Positions 1-7,377 of a DNA stretch of 29,111 nucleotides are shown piece after piece; position 1 is the first letter of the stretch, and each line of letters begins with the position of its first letter. The notes beneath the pieces are model-generated. The model worked only from the letters and a program-made list of their open reading frames with translations, searched no databases and was not told where the DNA came from. The stretch comes from Actinomycetota bacterium. Lineage in GTDB: Bacteria; Actinomycetota; Nitriliruptoria; Nitriliruptorales; JAHWKO01. Position numbers and translations under genes: made by a program. The stretch covers positions 1 to 29,111 of the forward strand of contig JAHWKO010000019.1 of assembly GCA_019347855.1 (NCBI GenBank), written 5' to 3'.

Positions 1-181
1 TGATCACCCCGAACGGGATCGAGATCATGATGGTGGGGAGCGCGGTCACCTTCGCGATGAACCAGCACTGGTCGATGAACTCGCGGACCGGGAACTTCCG
101 TTTGAAGACCGCGGACCCGCCATCGACCATCATCGACGCCACGCCGCCCAGCGTGGCCATCCCGTTCTTGACGCTCGGCAC
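1..181 (-). CDS. YrbE/MlaE-family ABC transporter permease, N-terminal fragment
   Basis: The first about 60 codons of a gene that runs off the left edge. The translation contains KFPVREFIDQCWFIAKVT followed by ALPTIMISIPFGVI, which matches the N-terminal amphipathic and first membrane region of YrbE permeases (MlaE fold). In actinobacteria these are encoded at the head of mce operons and form the membrane part of Mce lipid or sterol importers. The likely start is the GTG at 181, with GGGAG upstream; an in-frame ATG at 160 is the alternative. The gene diverges from the IclR regulator at 579, across about 400 bp. Whether mce genes follow cannot be seen here. The family call rests on about 60 residues, so it is probable rather than certain. 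Confidence 0.75.
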   Translation of the reverse strand, partial: MPSVKNGMATLGGVASMMVDGGSAVFKRKFPVREFIDQCWFIAKVTALPTIMISIPFGVI

Positions 182-578
182 CCCTCGGGCTCCCGTCGCT
201 TCTGCGTGCGGTCCAACGAGCGGGCGGGGCGCACGTCACGGATGTCCCCCGTACCGACAGACCAACTGCTGATCGGTCGTCGTCCCGGTTCCGGCATCGG
301 CCGGGGGTCCCGCCCTGCGACCGGCGCCGTCGCTGGCCGCGGTCGTCGAACCTAGCAAGTCCTCACGGTTCGTAGGGGAAGCCTGCTGTCCGACCGCGGC
401 TGTGGCAGCCGGCGTCCCCGGCCGTTCGTCCCGGCCCTCGCCGCACCGGGAGCGGCGCGTTAGGGTGCGCGACCGCGGGGGCCTGCGCGGCGGGGCGGCA
501 GCACCCCCCGACCGCACTTGACCGTGCGGCCACCGCTCGCCCAGACTCCGAGGGACGCCCGACAGGAGGAGACGGTCC
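182..578. promoter_or_regulatory. Divergent intergenic region between yrbE-like gene and iclR-type gene
   Basis: About 400 bp with no convincing gene. On the minus strand a TAGGTT -10-like hexamer (354 down to 349) could serve the permease. On the plus strand TAGGGT (461-466) could serve the regulator. Both fit the loose actinobacterial TAnnnT pattern, but neither has a clear -35 box. The only strong structure is the palindrome at 512-529, listed separately. Open frames in this stretch have no ribosome binding site and look like GC-rich noise. Confidence 0.4.
512..529. promoter_or_regulatory. Interrupted palindrome, candidate IclR operator
   Basis: CCGCAC-n6-GTGCGG is a perfect 6-bp inverted repeat with a 6-bp spacer (TTGACC), ending 49 bp before the iclR-type start codon. 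IclR regulators bind short imperfect palindromes and commonly repress their own gene, so autoregulation is a reasonable inference. The central TTGACC could also be a -35 box. Binding is not shown by sequence alone. Confidence 0.35.
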
Positions 579-1325
579 GTGGCCGGGAACGGCAAGAGCA
601 AGAGGTCCACGGGCTCACGCACCCTCGCCCGCGGCCTGTCGGTGATCCTGGCCCTCGGGGACAACACCGATGGGATGACGGTCTCGAGCCTCGCCGACGA
701 GACCGACCTCGATCGCGCGGTGCTCTACCGGCTGCTCGAGACCCTCACCGACGAGGGGTTCGTCTCTCGCGATCCGGAGACACGCAAGTACCGACTCGGG
801 TTGGCGATGCTTGAGCTCGGGGTCCGGGCCGCCCAGGGCCTCGAGGTCCGTCGCCTCGCCCAGCCTGCCCTGCGGTCGCTGATGGAGGACATCGGGGAGA
901 CGGCCTGCCTCGCGATCCGCGACCGCGACGACCTCGTCGTCGTCGACGTCGTCGAACCACCCGAACGGTTCGTCCAGGTGAACTACCGCGTGGGCCTGCG
1001 CCACGAGCTGGGCGTGTCGGCGCACGGCCGGGCGCTGCTGGCGTTCCTCCCCGAAGGGGCCAAGGACACGAGCCTCCAAGCGGTACGGCAGCGCGGGGTC
1101 GCCTACACGCGCGACGAGCTGGAGGAGGGCGCGTCAGGTGTGGCCGCACCGGTGTTCGACCACACCGGTCGAGCCGTGGCGGCGGTCGGGATCGTGGCGC
1201 CGTCCTCGCGTCTGCCGGAACCGGAGTCCGTGGCCCTGCGGGTGCTGCGATGCGCGCGGGAGATCAGCGAGCGCCTCGGCTGGCGCCCCCGTCGGAGCGG
1301 CCAGCCCGGTGCTCCCGCGCCGTGA
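579..1325 (+). CDS. IclR-family transcriptional regulator
   Basis: A 248-residue protein with the IclR layout: an N-terminal winged helix-turn-helix (about residues 12-75; VSSLADETDLDRAVLYRLLE is the recognition region), then an effector-binding domain (about 80-240) with the family-typical features GLRHELGVSAHGRALLAFLP and GVAAPVFDHTGRAVAAVGI. It should be a cytoplasmic DNA-binding protein that senses a small molecule, but the ligand cannot be read from the sequence. The GTG start at 579 is well placed 8 nt after AGGAGGA (564-570). It diverges from the YrbE-type permease, so control of a lipid uptake locus is a possible role (inference). Its stop overlaps the GTG of the next gene (GTGA), implying translational coupling. 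Confidence 0.92.
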   Translation: MAGNGKSKRSTGSRTLARGLSVILALGDNTDGMTVSSLADETDLDRAVLYRLLETLTDEGFVSRDPETRKYRLGLAMLELGVRAAQGLEVRRLAQPALRSLMEDIGETACLAIRDRDDLVVVDVVEPPERFVQVNYRVGLRHELGVSAHGRALLAFLPEGAKDTSLQAVRQRGVAYTRDELEEGASGVAAPVFDHTGRAVAAVGIVAPSSRLPEPESVALRVLRCAREISERLGWRPRRSGQPGAPAP

Positions 1326-1984
1326 GCGCGCCCGAGGTCCTCGCGACGGTCGAACTGCTCGGGGCGTTGACGTACGCACAGCTGCGGGCGTTCGAGGTCA
1401 CCGCCGCGGCTATCCGGCTCGCCCCGGATGTCCGGACGGCCCACGAGCTCTCCGGGTTCGCGGTCGCCGAGCACGGGCGGTACCTCCAGTTGCGCGAACG
1501 GCTGCAGGAGCTGACCGACCTCCCCGAGCCGCCCCTCGACCGGCAGCGGTCCCGGATCGATGCGTTCTTCGACGGGCTCCCCGTGGAGGACTGGATCTCG
1601 GCCTGCACGTTCTTCGCGATCGGGCTGCCCATGGCTGCGGACTTCGCGAGGGCCGTCGCCCCGGCGTTGGACGACGACACCGCAGAGGTCGTGGTCGACG
1701 CGCTCGCGGGGCGAGAGGGGTTCGAGTCCTTCGCCACCGACCAGATCCAGCATGCGGTGGGCGACGACGGTGCGGTACGGGACCGGACCCGGCGGCTCGC
1801 AGCCGAGGTGACCGGTAGCGCGTTCACGGAGTTCCAGGGCGCGATCACGGACACGGATGCCTTGCTGGTCCTCCTCGAGCAGTTGGAGGAGACGGGCGAC
1901 GACGTCCTCAGACGCACCGCCATCTCCCTGCTCGAGCAGCACCGTCGTCGGATGGCAGCGATCGGGCTCGATACCCCGGACTGA
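1322..1984 (+). CDS. Ferritin-like fold protein (MiaE-like), probably metal-site degenerate
   Basis: A 220-residue, almost all-helical protein. Blocks such as LLGALTYAQLRAFEVTA, AVAEHGRYLQLRERL and LLEQHRRRMAAIGL resemble the actinobacterial ferritin-like proteins often annotated as MiaE-like or tRNA-hydroxylase-like. The start is the GTG at 1322, which overlaps the preceding iclR-type stop (GTGA); a longer in-frame ATG at 1250 would overlap that gene extensively and is less likely. As I recall the family, the iron ligands include a Glu in the first helix and an ExxH in the second. Here those places read YAQL and EHGR, so the site looks altered. The substrate is unknown. It is co-transcribed with the regulator, so it may be under the same control. 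The family call is moderate. Confidence 0.62.
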   Translation: MSAPEVLATVELLGALTYAQLRAFEVTAAAIRLAPDVRTAHELSGFAVAEHGRYLQLRERLQELTDLPEPPLDRQRSRIDAFFDGLPVEDWISACTFFAIGLPMAADFARAVAPALDDDTAEVVVDALAGREGFESFATDQIQHAVGDDGAVRDRTRRLAAEVTGSAFTEFQGAITDTDALLVLLEQLEETGDDVLRRTAISLLEQHRRRMAAIGLDTPD

Positions 1985-1988
1985 GCGG

Positions 1989-3587
1989 TCAGCTCCGGAG
2001 GAGCTCGAGATGCACGCCGGCCCACGACGGAGCTCGGTCCGGGTGGTCGTCACGGACGTGCCCGCCGCGTGTCTCGGTGCGCAGGGCAGCTGCCCGGATG
2101 AGGAGCCCGGCGGCGCGGGCCGCGTGGACGAGCTCGATGTGGACCGGATCGGGGGAGGGGGCCCCGACCTCGCGTGCGACCTCCGCGATGGACCCGGCGG
2201 CGTCACGGAGGGAGCCGGCATCACGCACGGGCCCGCAGCCCTGCCACATCGCGCGGCGCAGCCGGCCACGGAGGTCGGCGAGGTCCGCAGGATCGGGGAC
2301 GTCGCCGTGGAGCTCCGGCGGGTCGCCAGCAGGCCCCGGGGAACGGTCCAGGACGTCGCCCATCGAGGCGGCAGCTCGCTTCCCGAAGACCAGGGCCTCG
2401 AGTAGCGAGTTGCCAGCCATGCGGTTCGCCCCGTGCGCCCCGGTCGAGGCGACCTCGCCGGCGGCCCACAGACCGTCCAGTGAGCTCCGGCCGTCGAGGT
2501 CGGTCCGGATCCCACCCACCTGGTAGTGGGCCGCGGGACTGACCGGCGCCCGCTCCGTCGTCAGGTCGATGCCGTGCTCCTCGGCCCCCCGCAGGGCGGT
2601 GGGGAACTCCTCGCGGAGCCGGCGCTCGCCGAGCCGGGTGGCGTCGAGGTACGCGATCCCGTCCGGTTGGGACAGGATGCTCTTGGCGACGACGTGCCGG
2701 GGGGCGAGCTCCGCGTCGGGGTGGAGCCCAAGCAGGAAGCGCTCGCCGTCGCGATCGTGGAGCGTCGCCCCCGCCCCCCGGAGCGCCTCGGTGAGCAGCG
2801 GCCGCCGGGCTCCGATCGTCCCGCCGGGGGCGAGGGCGGTCGGGTGGAACTGGACGAACTCGAGATCGCGGACCGCCGCTCCCGCCCGCCACGCGAGCGC
2901 TACCCCGTCGGCCGTCGCGTGGTCGGGGTTGGTCGTCGCTGCGAACAGGCCGCCGCAGCCTCCGGTGGCGAGCAGGACGGCACGGGCGCGGACCAGGGCG
3001 AGCCCGTCCGCGGTCAGGACCCACATGCCCGTCACGCGGGACGGACCGCCGGCCACGGCCACGGCGATACCAGGCAGCCGTTCGACGAGGGAGGTCACGG
3101 CTCCGCGGAGCGCGCGCACCATCTCGGCGCCGGTGGCATCGGCGCGGTGGACCGACCGCGCGATGCGCTGCCCGCCCTCGCGAGCGAGGTGCAGCGATCC
3201 GTCCGGGGCGTGGTCGAACCGCGCGCCCCGCTCGACCAGCCGCGCGATCGCGCCCGGGCCCTCGCTGGTCAGCACCGCGACCGCGGCCGGGTCGCAGAGT
3301 CCGTCGCCCGCCCTGGTGGTGTCGGCGGCATGGAGCTCAGGGGTGTCGTTGGGTCCCACCGCCGCCGCGACCCCTCCCTGGGCCCAGGGGGACGATCCCG
3401 ACGGTCCCGGGCGGCCCTTGTCCACCACGACGACCCGGGCACCGACGTCGCCCAGCGATGCAGCCGCCGCGAGCCCGGCCACGCCTGCGCCGAGCACGAC
3501 GACGTCGGTCTCGTAGGTGCCCGCCGGAGGGCCATCGGGGTCGTGGACGGGCTCCGGGGCGCGGGGGAGGCGCGTGTCGTCGGCCAC
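1989..3587 (-). CDS. nadB: L-aspartate oxidase
   Basis: A 532-residue FAD flavoprotein that oxidises L-aspartate to iminoaspartate, the first step of de novo NAD synthesis. An N-terminal dinucleotide-binding motif (VVVLGAGVAGLAAAASL) is followed by PGPSGSSPWAQGGVAAAV. Other family signatures are RSVHRADATGAEM, LEFVQFHPTAL and GAHGANRMAGNSLLEALVFG. The C-terminal helical domain (after about residue 405) is present, and the length is normal. The start is a GTG at 3587, only 4 nt after the stop of the upstream alpha/beta hydrolase gene, so the two are probably one transcript. The ribosome binding site is weak, which suits translational coupling. nadA and nadC are not in the window; nadE is at 10248-11963. 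It converges with the ferritin-like gene, with 4 nt between stops. Confidence 0.95.
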   Translation of the reverse strand: MADDTRLPRAPEPVHDPDGPPAGTYETDVVVLGAGVAGLAAAASLGDVGARVVVVDKGRPGPSGSSPWAQGGVAAAVGPNDTPELHAADTTRAGDGLCDPAAVAVLTSEGPGAIARLVERGARFDHAPDGSLHLAREGGQRIARSVHRADATGAEMVRALRGAVTSLVERLPGIAVAVAGGPSRVTGMWVLTADGLALVRARAVLLATGGCGGLFAATTNPDHATADGVALAWRAGAAVRDLEFVQFHPTALAPGGTIGARRPLLTEALRGAGATLHDRDGERFLLGLHPDAELAPRHVVAKSILSQPDGIAYLDATRLGERRLREEFPTALRGAEEHGIDLTTERAPVSPAAHYQVGGIRTDLDGRSSLDGLWAAGEVASTGAHGANRMAGNSLLEALVFGKRAAASMGDVLDRSPGPAGDPPELHGDVPDPADLADLRGRLRRAMWQGCGPVRDAGSLRDAAGSIAEVAREVGAPSPDPVHIELVHAARAAGLLIRAAALRTETRGGHVRDDHPDRAPSWAGVHLELLRS

Positions 3588-3591
3588 GACG

Positions 3592-4434
3592 TCAGGATGT
3601 GGCGCTGCGCGCCCGGGTGAGGAGCGAGTGGATCGCCAACGAGTTCGTCAGCACCTCACCGAACCCATCCGGGTCGGCGAGGAGCCACGAGTGTCCCCCC
3701 TGGACGCGGTCGCCGGTCGCGTCGACCGCTTCGCACATCGCCGCGAAGGCCGGTTCGGGCAGGATGTTGTCGTTCGTTCCCCACAGGATCGTGATCGGCA
3801 GCTCGCGCTCGGCGAGCTCGGCCAGTTCCCCCCGCATGTCGGCTGCCGCCGCGAGCCGTCCGGCCCGCCACAGGTTCGCGGGGTGCCGCAACACGTTCTG
3901 GGTGAAGTCGCGGACGACGACCGGGAGCATCCGGCGGTAGCCGCGTTTCGTCCACTCGGTGGACAGGTGCATCCCCCAGTTCCAGATCGGACGGTCGGCG
4001 AGGCTGCGCTCGGGCTTCCAGGACGCACCGCCGACCGAGTTCACGAGGACCAGCGACCGGACGCGCTCCGGGTGGTGCCAGGCGGTCATCGTGGCTACGC
4101 CCCCACCGAAGGAGTGCCCGACGAAGAACGCGGGCTCGTCGACGCCCGCGTGGTCGAGCAGGTCGTCGATCCACCCCGCCAGCTTCGCCCAGGTGAGCTC
4201 CCCAGGGACCTCGTCGCTCTGCCCGAACCCAGGCAGTGCCGGGGCGATCACCCGCGCGCCCGCGGCCGCGAGAGTCGGGATCGCCCGCGCGTACGAGCGG
4301 CTCGTCACCCCCCAGCCGTGGAGGAAGACGAGCGGCGGTCCATCTCCCGCCTCGCCGTAGAAGGCATCGCGACCGTCGAGGGTCGTCCGGTGCCAGCGGA
4401 GCGAGAGGTGCTCCGGCAGGCGGGCAGCGGCCAA
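3592..4434 (-). CDS. Alpha/beta hydrolase (serine nucleophile)
   Basis: A 280-residue alpha/beta-hydrolase-fold protein. It has the oxyanion-hole region LVFLHGWGVTSRSY, the nucleophile elbow GHSFGG (Ser), a cap region, a late acid in ITILWGTNDNILPE, and a catalytic His in QGGHSWLL. The substrate cannot be predicted. No ATG or GTG lies in frame near the start of homology. A TTG at 4434, preceded by CGGAG, is the best start; the frame stays open further upstream but without a supported start and over the divergent npdG gene. It lies 4 nt before nadB. A TATACT -10 box (4483 down to 4478) sits about 45 nt upstream. The function relative to nadB is unclear. Confidence 0.85.
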   Translation of the reverse strand: MAAARLPEHLSLRWHRTTLDGRDAFYGEAGDGPPLVFLHGWGVTSRSYARAIPTLAAAGARVIAPALPGFGQSDEVPGELTWAKLAGWIDDLLDHAGVDEPAFFVGHSFGGGVATMTAWHHPERVRSLVLVNSVGGASWKPERSLADRPIWNWGMHLSTEWTKRGYRRMLPVVVRDFTQNVLRHPANLWRAGRLAAAADMRGELAELAERELPITILWGTNDNILPEPAFAAMCEAVDATGDRVQGGHSWLLADPDGFGEVLTNSLAIHSLLTRARSATS

Positions 4435-4477
4435 CAGGGCTCCGGTTCGTGAGCAGTGGGCTCGGACGTGGAGCCGA

Positions 4478-4485
4478 AGTATAGG
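4478..4485. promoter_or_regulatory. Shared divergent -10 region for hydrolase-nadB and npdG
   Basis: The same AT-rich octamer reads TATACT on the minus strand (one mismatch to the sigma70-type -10) and TATAGG on the plus strand. It lies in the 90-bp gap between the TTG of the hydrolase (4434) and the GTG of npdG (4525), so each transcript would have a leader of about 35 nt. Neither direction has a good -35. It is the only AT-rich spot in the gap. Confidence 0.4.
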
Positions 4486-4524
4486 CTCGGCGCGGCCCCC
4501 GTCCCGGAGAAGGAGCAGGCCGCC

Positions 4525-5241
4525 GTGACCCAGCCCGACCGCAGCGACGTGATCGGCGTGATCGGTGGGACCGGTCCGCAGGGGCGAGGTCTGGCCGCAC
4601 GGTGGGCCCGCGCGGGGTACCCGGTCCGGATCGGGTCTCGCACCGCGGACAAGGCCGAGGACGTGGCCGCCAGGGTGCGCGAACGCGCAGGTGAGGGCGT
4701 GGAGGTGGAGGGCGGGGAGAACCTCCCCGTGGCCGAGGCGGCGGACATCGTGGTGATCACCGTCCCGTACTCGGCGCAGGAGCCGACGCTGCGGGAGCTG
4801 CGCGACGCGATCGGTGACAAGCTCGTGGTCAACGTCGTGAACCCACTCGAGTTCGACGACGTGGGACCGATGGCGGTCGCGGTCGAGGCCGGGTCTGCCG
4901 CCGAGGAGTCCCAGGAGCTGCTGCCGGACGCCCGGATCGTGAGTGCCTTCCACGACGTCCCCGCGGCGCGCCTGTGGAACGTCGACGAACCCGTCGCCTG
5001 CGACGTGCTGATCTGCGGCGACGATCCGGACGCGAACCACCGTGTGGCGCACCTGGCCGCGGACATCCCCGGCATGTGGGGGATCGACTGTGGGCCGTTG
5101 CGGAACAGCGCGCACATCGAGAACATGACCCCGGTGATCCTGTTCGCGAACCGGTACTACGGCATCAAGGCGGGGTTGAAGATCGACGGGATCGAGCGCG
5201 ACGACACCTCACTGCACGCTCGACGGGCTCCCGATGGGTGA
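4525..5241 (+). CDS. npdG: NADPH-dependent F420 reductase (F420H2:NADP+ oxidoreductase)
   Basis: A 238-residue enzyme that transfers hydride between coenzyme F420 and NADP(H), supplying reduced F420 in the cytoplasm. The N-terminal Rossmann motif IGVIGGTGPQGRGLAARW and the following RIGSR are diagnostic. So are VVNVVNPLEF, the SAFHDVPAARLWN segment and the C-terminal DCGPLRNSAHIE...TPVILFANRYYGIKAGLKI region. The GTG at 4525 is preceded by AAGGAG (4510-4515, 9-nt spacing). An ATG further upstream (4456) is in frame but sits on the divergent promoter and lacks homology. The stop overlaps the ATG of the next small gene. An F420-type PPOX protein is encoded at 21775-22176, which fits an F420-using organism. 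Confidence 0.93.
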   Translation: MTQPDRSDVIGVIGGTGPQGRGLAARWARAGYPVRIGSRTADKAEDVAARVRERAGEGVEVEGGENLPVAEAADIVVITVPYSAQEPTLRELRDAIGDKLVVNVVNPLEFDDVGPMAVAVEAGSAAEESQELLPDARIVSAFHDVPAARLWNVDEPVACDVLICGDDPDANHRVAHLAADIPGMWGIDCGPLRNSAHIENMTPVILFANRYYGIKAGLKIDGIERDDTSLHARRAPDG

Positions 5242-5518
5242 CGGGACGCCGATCCGGTACGAGGTCGTCTTCGACTGCCGCGACCGTCTGGCCGGCGACC
5301 GGCTCTGCCGCGAGCTCGAGGGCATGGCTGCGGACGCTGCGGTCCGACGCGCCGACGAGGGGCCCACGTGGGCGGTGACGATGGAGTTCGCCACCGAGGA
5401 CGACGCGAACCGGTTCTTCCGCAGCGAGGAGTACCGCCAGTTCTGCATGGACGTCCGGCGGACCTCGCAGACGTCCGTGCTGGTTGTGCCTCTGGGCCAG
5501 CCGGACGAGTCCGGCTGA
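5234..5518 (+). CDS. Small protein of unknown function, coupled to npdG
   Basis: A 94-residue acidic, soluble protein. I do not recognise a family. The pattern of alternating strands and helices (IRYEVVFDCRDRLAGDRLCR, then WAVTMEFATEDDANRFF, then SVLVVPLG) suggests a compact alpha/beta or ferredoxin-like domain. The ATG at 5234 lies inside the last codons of npdG (8-nt overlap), and no independent ribosome binding site is evident, so translation should depend on npdG. It ends 1 nt before the stop of the convergent aminotransferase. A role linked to F420 reduction is only guilt by association. Confidence 0.72.
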   Translation: MGDGTPIRYEVVFDCRDRLAGDRLCRELEGMAADAAVRRADEGPTWAVTMEFATEDDANRFFRSEEYRQFCMDVRRTSQTSVLVVPLGQPDESG

Positions 5519-5519
5519 C

Positions 5520-6377
5520 CTAGCCGGCTTCGATCTCCCGGCGGACCTCCCCGCGGTACCCCTCGTGCAGGGCGGCCGTCACCGGGCCAGGGCGACCGTT
5601 GCCGACGATCCGACCGGCCATGCGGACCAGCGGGACGATCTCGCGGGTCGAGGCGGTGAGGAACGCCTCATCGGCCTCGACGAGCTCGCTCACGGACAAC
5701 GGCCGTTCCTCGGCGTTCAGCCCCTCCGCCGCGGCCACGTCGAGGGTGACCGCACGGGTGACGCCCGCGAGGATCCCCGCCTCGACCGGAGGGGTCACGA
5801 GGACGCCGCGGATCACCGCGAAGACGTTCGAGTACGAGCCCTCTAGGACCATCCCGCGTTGATCGGTGAGCAGCGCCTCGTCGGCCCCTTGGCGGATCGC
5901 CTCCCGCCGGGCGAGCGAGGCGGCCAGGTACGAGACGGCCTTCACCTGGGGGATCTCCCGCGACCACGGGACGACCGTCGCCGACACGCCGTCGCGGTAC
6001 ATCTCGGAGCCGTAACGCAGCACGTTGGCGGTCACGACCACCGTCGGCGAGGAGGCGGTCTCCCCCGTCGGGGGGAAGGTCGCGGTGGGGTCGAGCTGGC
6101 CTGGCGTGACCGTCACCCGCACCGCGAGGTCCTCGCCCTCGCTCGTGTTGGCACGCGTCGTCTCGACGACGGCGTCGCGCACGTGTGAGGGCAGCTCGAA
6201 GCCGAGGGTCTCGGCGCCGGCCGCGGCCCGTTCGAGGTGTGCGTCGAGCCGGAACGGGTGGGTGCCGTACGCGCGGAGGGTCTCGAAGACCCCCTCACCG
6301 GTCCGGAAGCCACGGTCGAACACGGAGACCCGTGCCTCGCTCGCGTCGACCAGCCCGTCGTCTACCCAGGCACGCAC
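5520..6377 (-). CDS. Class IV PLP-dependent aminotransferase (BCAT / aminodeoxychorismate lyase type)
   Basis: A 285-residue fold-type IV PLP enzyme. Visible features are the N-terminal VSVFDRGFRTGEGVFETLRA, HLERAAAGAETLGF, the catalytic lysine K146 in QVKAVSYLAASLARREA, and the PLP-contact glutamate E179 in MVLEGSYSNVFAV. PILAGV-like EAGILAGVTR and a terminal TASTREIVPL are also typical. Members of this size include 4-amino-4-deoxychorismate lyase (PabC), D-amino acid and branched-chain aminotransferases. The sequence alone does not decide, so no symbol is given. The GTG start at 6377 follows AGGA. A small gene lies 19 nt upstream on the same strand, suggesting an operon. Confidence 0.88.
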   Translation of the reverse strand: MRAWVDDGLVDASEARVSVFDRGFRTGEGVFETLRAYGTHPFRLDAHLERAAAGAETLGFELPSHVRDAVVETTRANTSEGEDLAVRVTVTPGQLDPTATFPPTGETASSPTVVVTANVLRYGSEMYRDGVSATVVPWSREIPQVKAVSYLAASLARREAIRQGADEALLTDQRGMVLEGSYSNVFAVIRGVLVTPPVEAGILAGVTRAVTLDVAAAEGLNAEERPLSVSELVEADEAFLTASTREIVPLVRMAGRIVGNGRPGPVTAALHEGYRGEVRREIEAG

Positions 6378-6396
6378 GGGATCCTCATGGCGATCG

Positions 6397-6642
6397 TCAG
6401 GCGCTCGACGGGACGCTCCACTTGCGTCGGAAGCCCGCGTCGTCGAGCTCGTCGAGGTCCTCCTCGACCTCGGCTCGGTAGTCGTCGGCCTCCTGCTCGT
6501 CGGTGAAGGTCTGGGCCCAGACGATCGCGCCGCTCGCCGCCACCTGGAGCTGGACGTCGTGCATGACCGCGCCGTCGTACCCGGTGCGGGTACGCGTCAG
6601 GACGCGGAAGGTGTGGCGGGGCGATGCCGGCTCTGAGCTCAC
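6397..6642 (-). CDS. Small hypothetical protein
   Basis: An 81-residue protein of unknown function. The segment TFRVLTRTRTGYDGAVMHDV, then VQLQVAASGAIVWAQTFTDE, predicts a beta-sheet, followed by a charged helix (EQEADDYRAEVEEDLDELDD) and the tail FRRKWSVPSSA. It reads like an actinobacterial DUF of about 80 residues. The start is uncertain: the GTG at 6642 precedes the recognisable region, with only a weak ribosome binding site; a later in-frame ATG (Met of AVMHDV) would cut the first strand. It lies 19 nt upstream of the aminotransferase and probably shares its transcript. Confidence 0.6.
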   Translation of the reverse strand: MSSEPASPRHTFRVLTRTRTGYDGAVMHDVQLQVAASGAIVWAQTFTDEQEADDYRAEVEEDLDELDDAGFRRKWSVPSSA

Positions 6643-6825
6643 AGCGGGTCGACCTGTCACCGTCGGTTGGGCCCGACCAGCGGGTGCGGGGGGTGACTCG
6701 CACGCTCCGGGCTGCGGCAAGCGACGCTACTCGACGGGTCCGGAGGGTCGCAACGCGTTCGGCACGCCGGACGTCGGGGTCCGGGAGTCGCAGGTTACGC
6801 TGCGGCGCGACAGCGGAGGAGCGTC
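6643..6825. promoter_or_regulatory. Divergent promoter region of small gene/aminotransferase and cobalamin adenosyltransferase
   Basis: 183 bp without a gene. On the plus strand a TACGCT -10-like hexamer (6796-6801) is followed by a strong GGAGGAG ribosome binding site (6815-6821) just before the GTG at 6826. On the minus strand TAGCGT near 6732-6727 is a possible -10 for the small gene. I looked for a cobalamin riboswitch because of the downstream genes, but saw no B12 box and no room for the full structure. Confidence 0.4.
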
Positions 6826-7377
6826 GTGAAGGTCTACACGAAGACGGGTGACAAGGGCGACACCGGGCTGCTGTACGGCGGCCGGGTCCCGAAGGACCAC
6901 CCGCGGCTGGATGCCTACGGCACGACCGACGAGCTCGTCAGCGCCCTGGGGCTGGCGCGAGCGGAGCTCGAGCCGGGCGACCGGCTGTACGGGGCGATCC
7001 TCGAGGTCCAGCGCGAGCTGTTCGTCGTCGGCGCGCAGCTCGCCACCGCCCCCGAACGCTGGGAGCGGCTGGAGCCGGGGGTGAGCCGCGTCGAGGATGC
7101 CATGGTCGCGGCCTTGGAGGAGCGCATCGACGCCGTGGTCGACGAGCACCCGCTTCCCGACCGGTTCGTGGTGCCCGGCAACACGCGGGTCGCAGCAGGG
7201 CTGGATCTGGCACGGACCGTGGCCAGGCGCGCTGAACGGGCCGTGGTCGGGCTGATCGGGGAGGGGCTGCTCCCGGACGAGACCGTGCTGCGGTACCTCA
7301 ACCGTCTGTCGGACTACCTCTACGTGCTCGCCCGGTCGGCGGAGGGCGAGCAGGTCCCATCGCGCGCTCCGGAGTGA
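6826..7377 (+). CDS. pduO: Cob(I)alamin adenosyltransferase, PduO type
   Basis: A 183-residue enzyme that transfers the adenosyl group of ATP to cob(I)alamin, making adenosylcobalamin in the cytoplasm. The N-terminus KVYTKTGDKGDTGLLYGG with RLDAYGTTDELVSALGLAR is the PduO/MMAB ATP-binding signature. The C-terminal RYLNRLSDYLYVLAR helix is also characteristic. Length matches the family. The GTG start follows GGAGGAG at 4-nt spacing. Its stop overlaps the GTG of the BtuF-like gene (GTGA), so the two are translationally coupled, which suggests a cobalamin-handling unit. It could equally be named an ATR/MMAB homologue. Confidence 0.95.
   Translation: MKVYTKTGDKGDTGLLYGGRVPKDHPRLDAYGTTDELVSALGLARAELEPGDRLYGAILEVQRELFVVGAQLATAPERWERLEPGVSRVEDAMVAALEERIDAVVDEHPLPDRFVVPGNTRVAAGLDLARTVARRAERAVVGLIGEGLLPDETVLRYLNRLSDYLYVLARSAEGEQVPSRAPE

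Noticed and set aside
236..667. Minus-strand open frame covering the region upstream of and into iclR
   Set aside because: Arg/Pro-rich, no ribosome binding site, overlaps the iclR start; typical high-GC chance frame.
6643..6825. Cobalamin riboswitch before the adenosyltransferase
   Set aside because: No B12 box or multi-helix structure could be found in the 183 bp.
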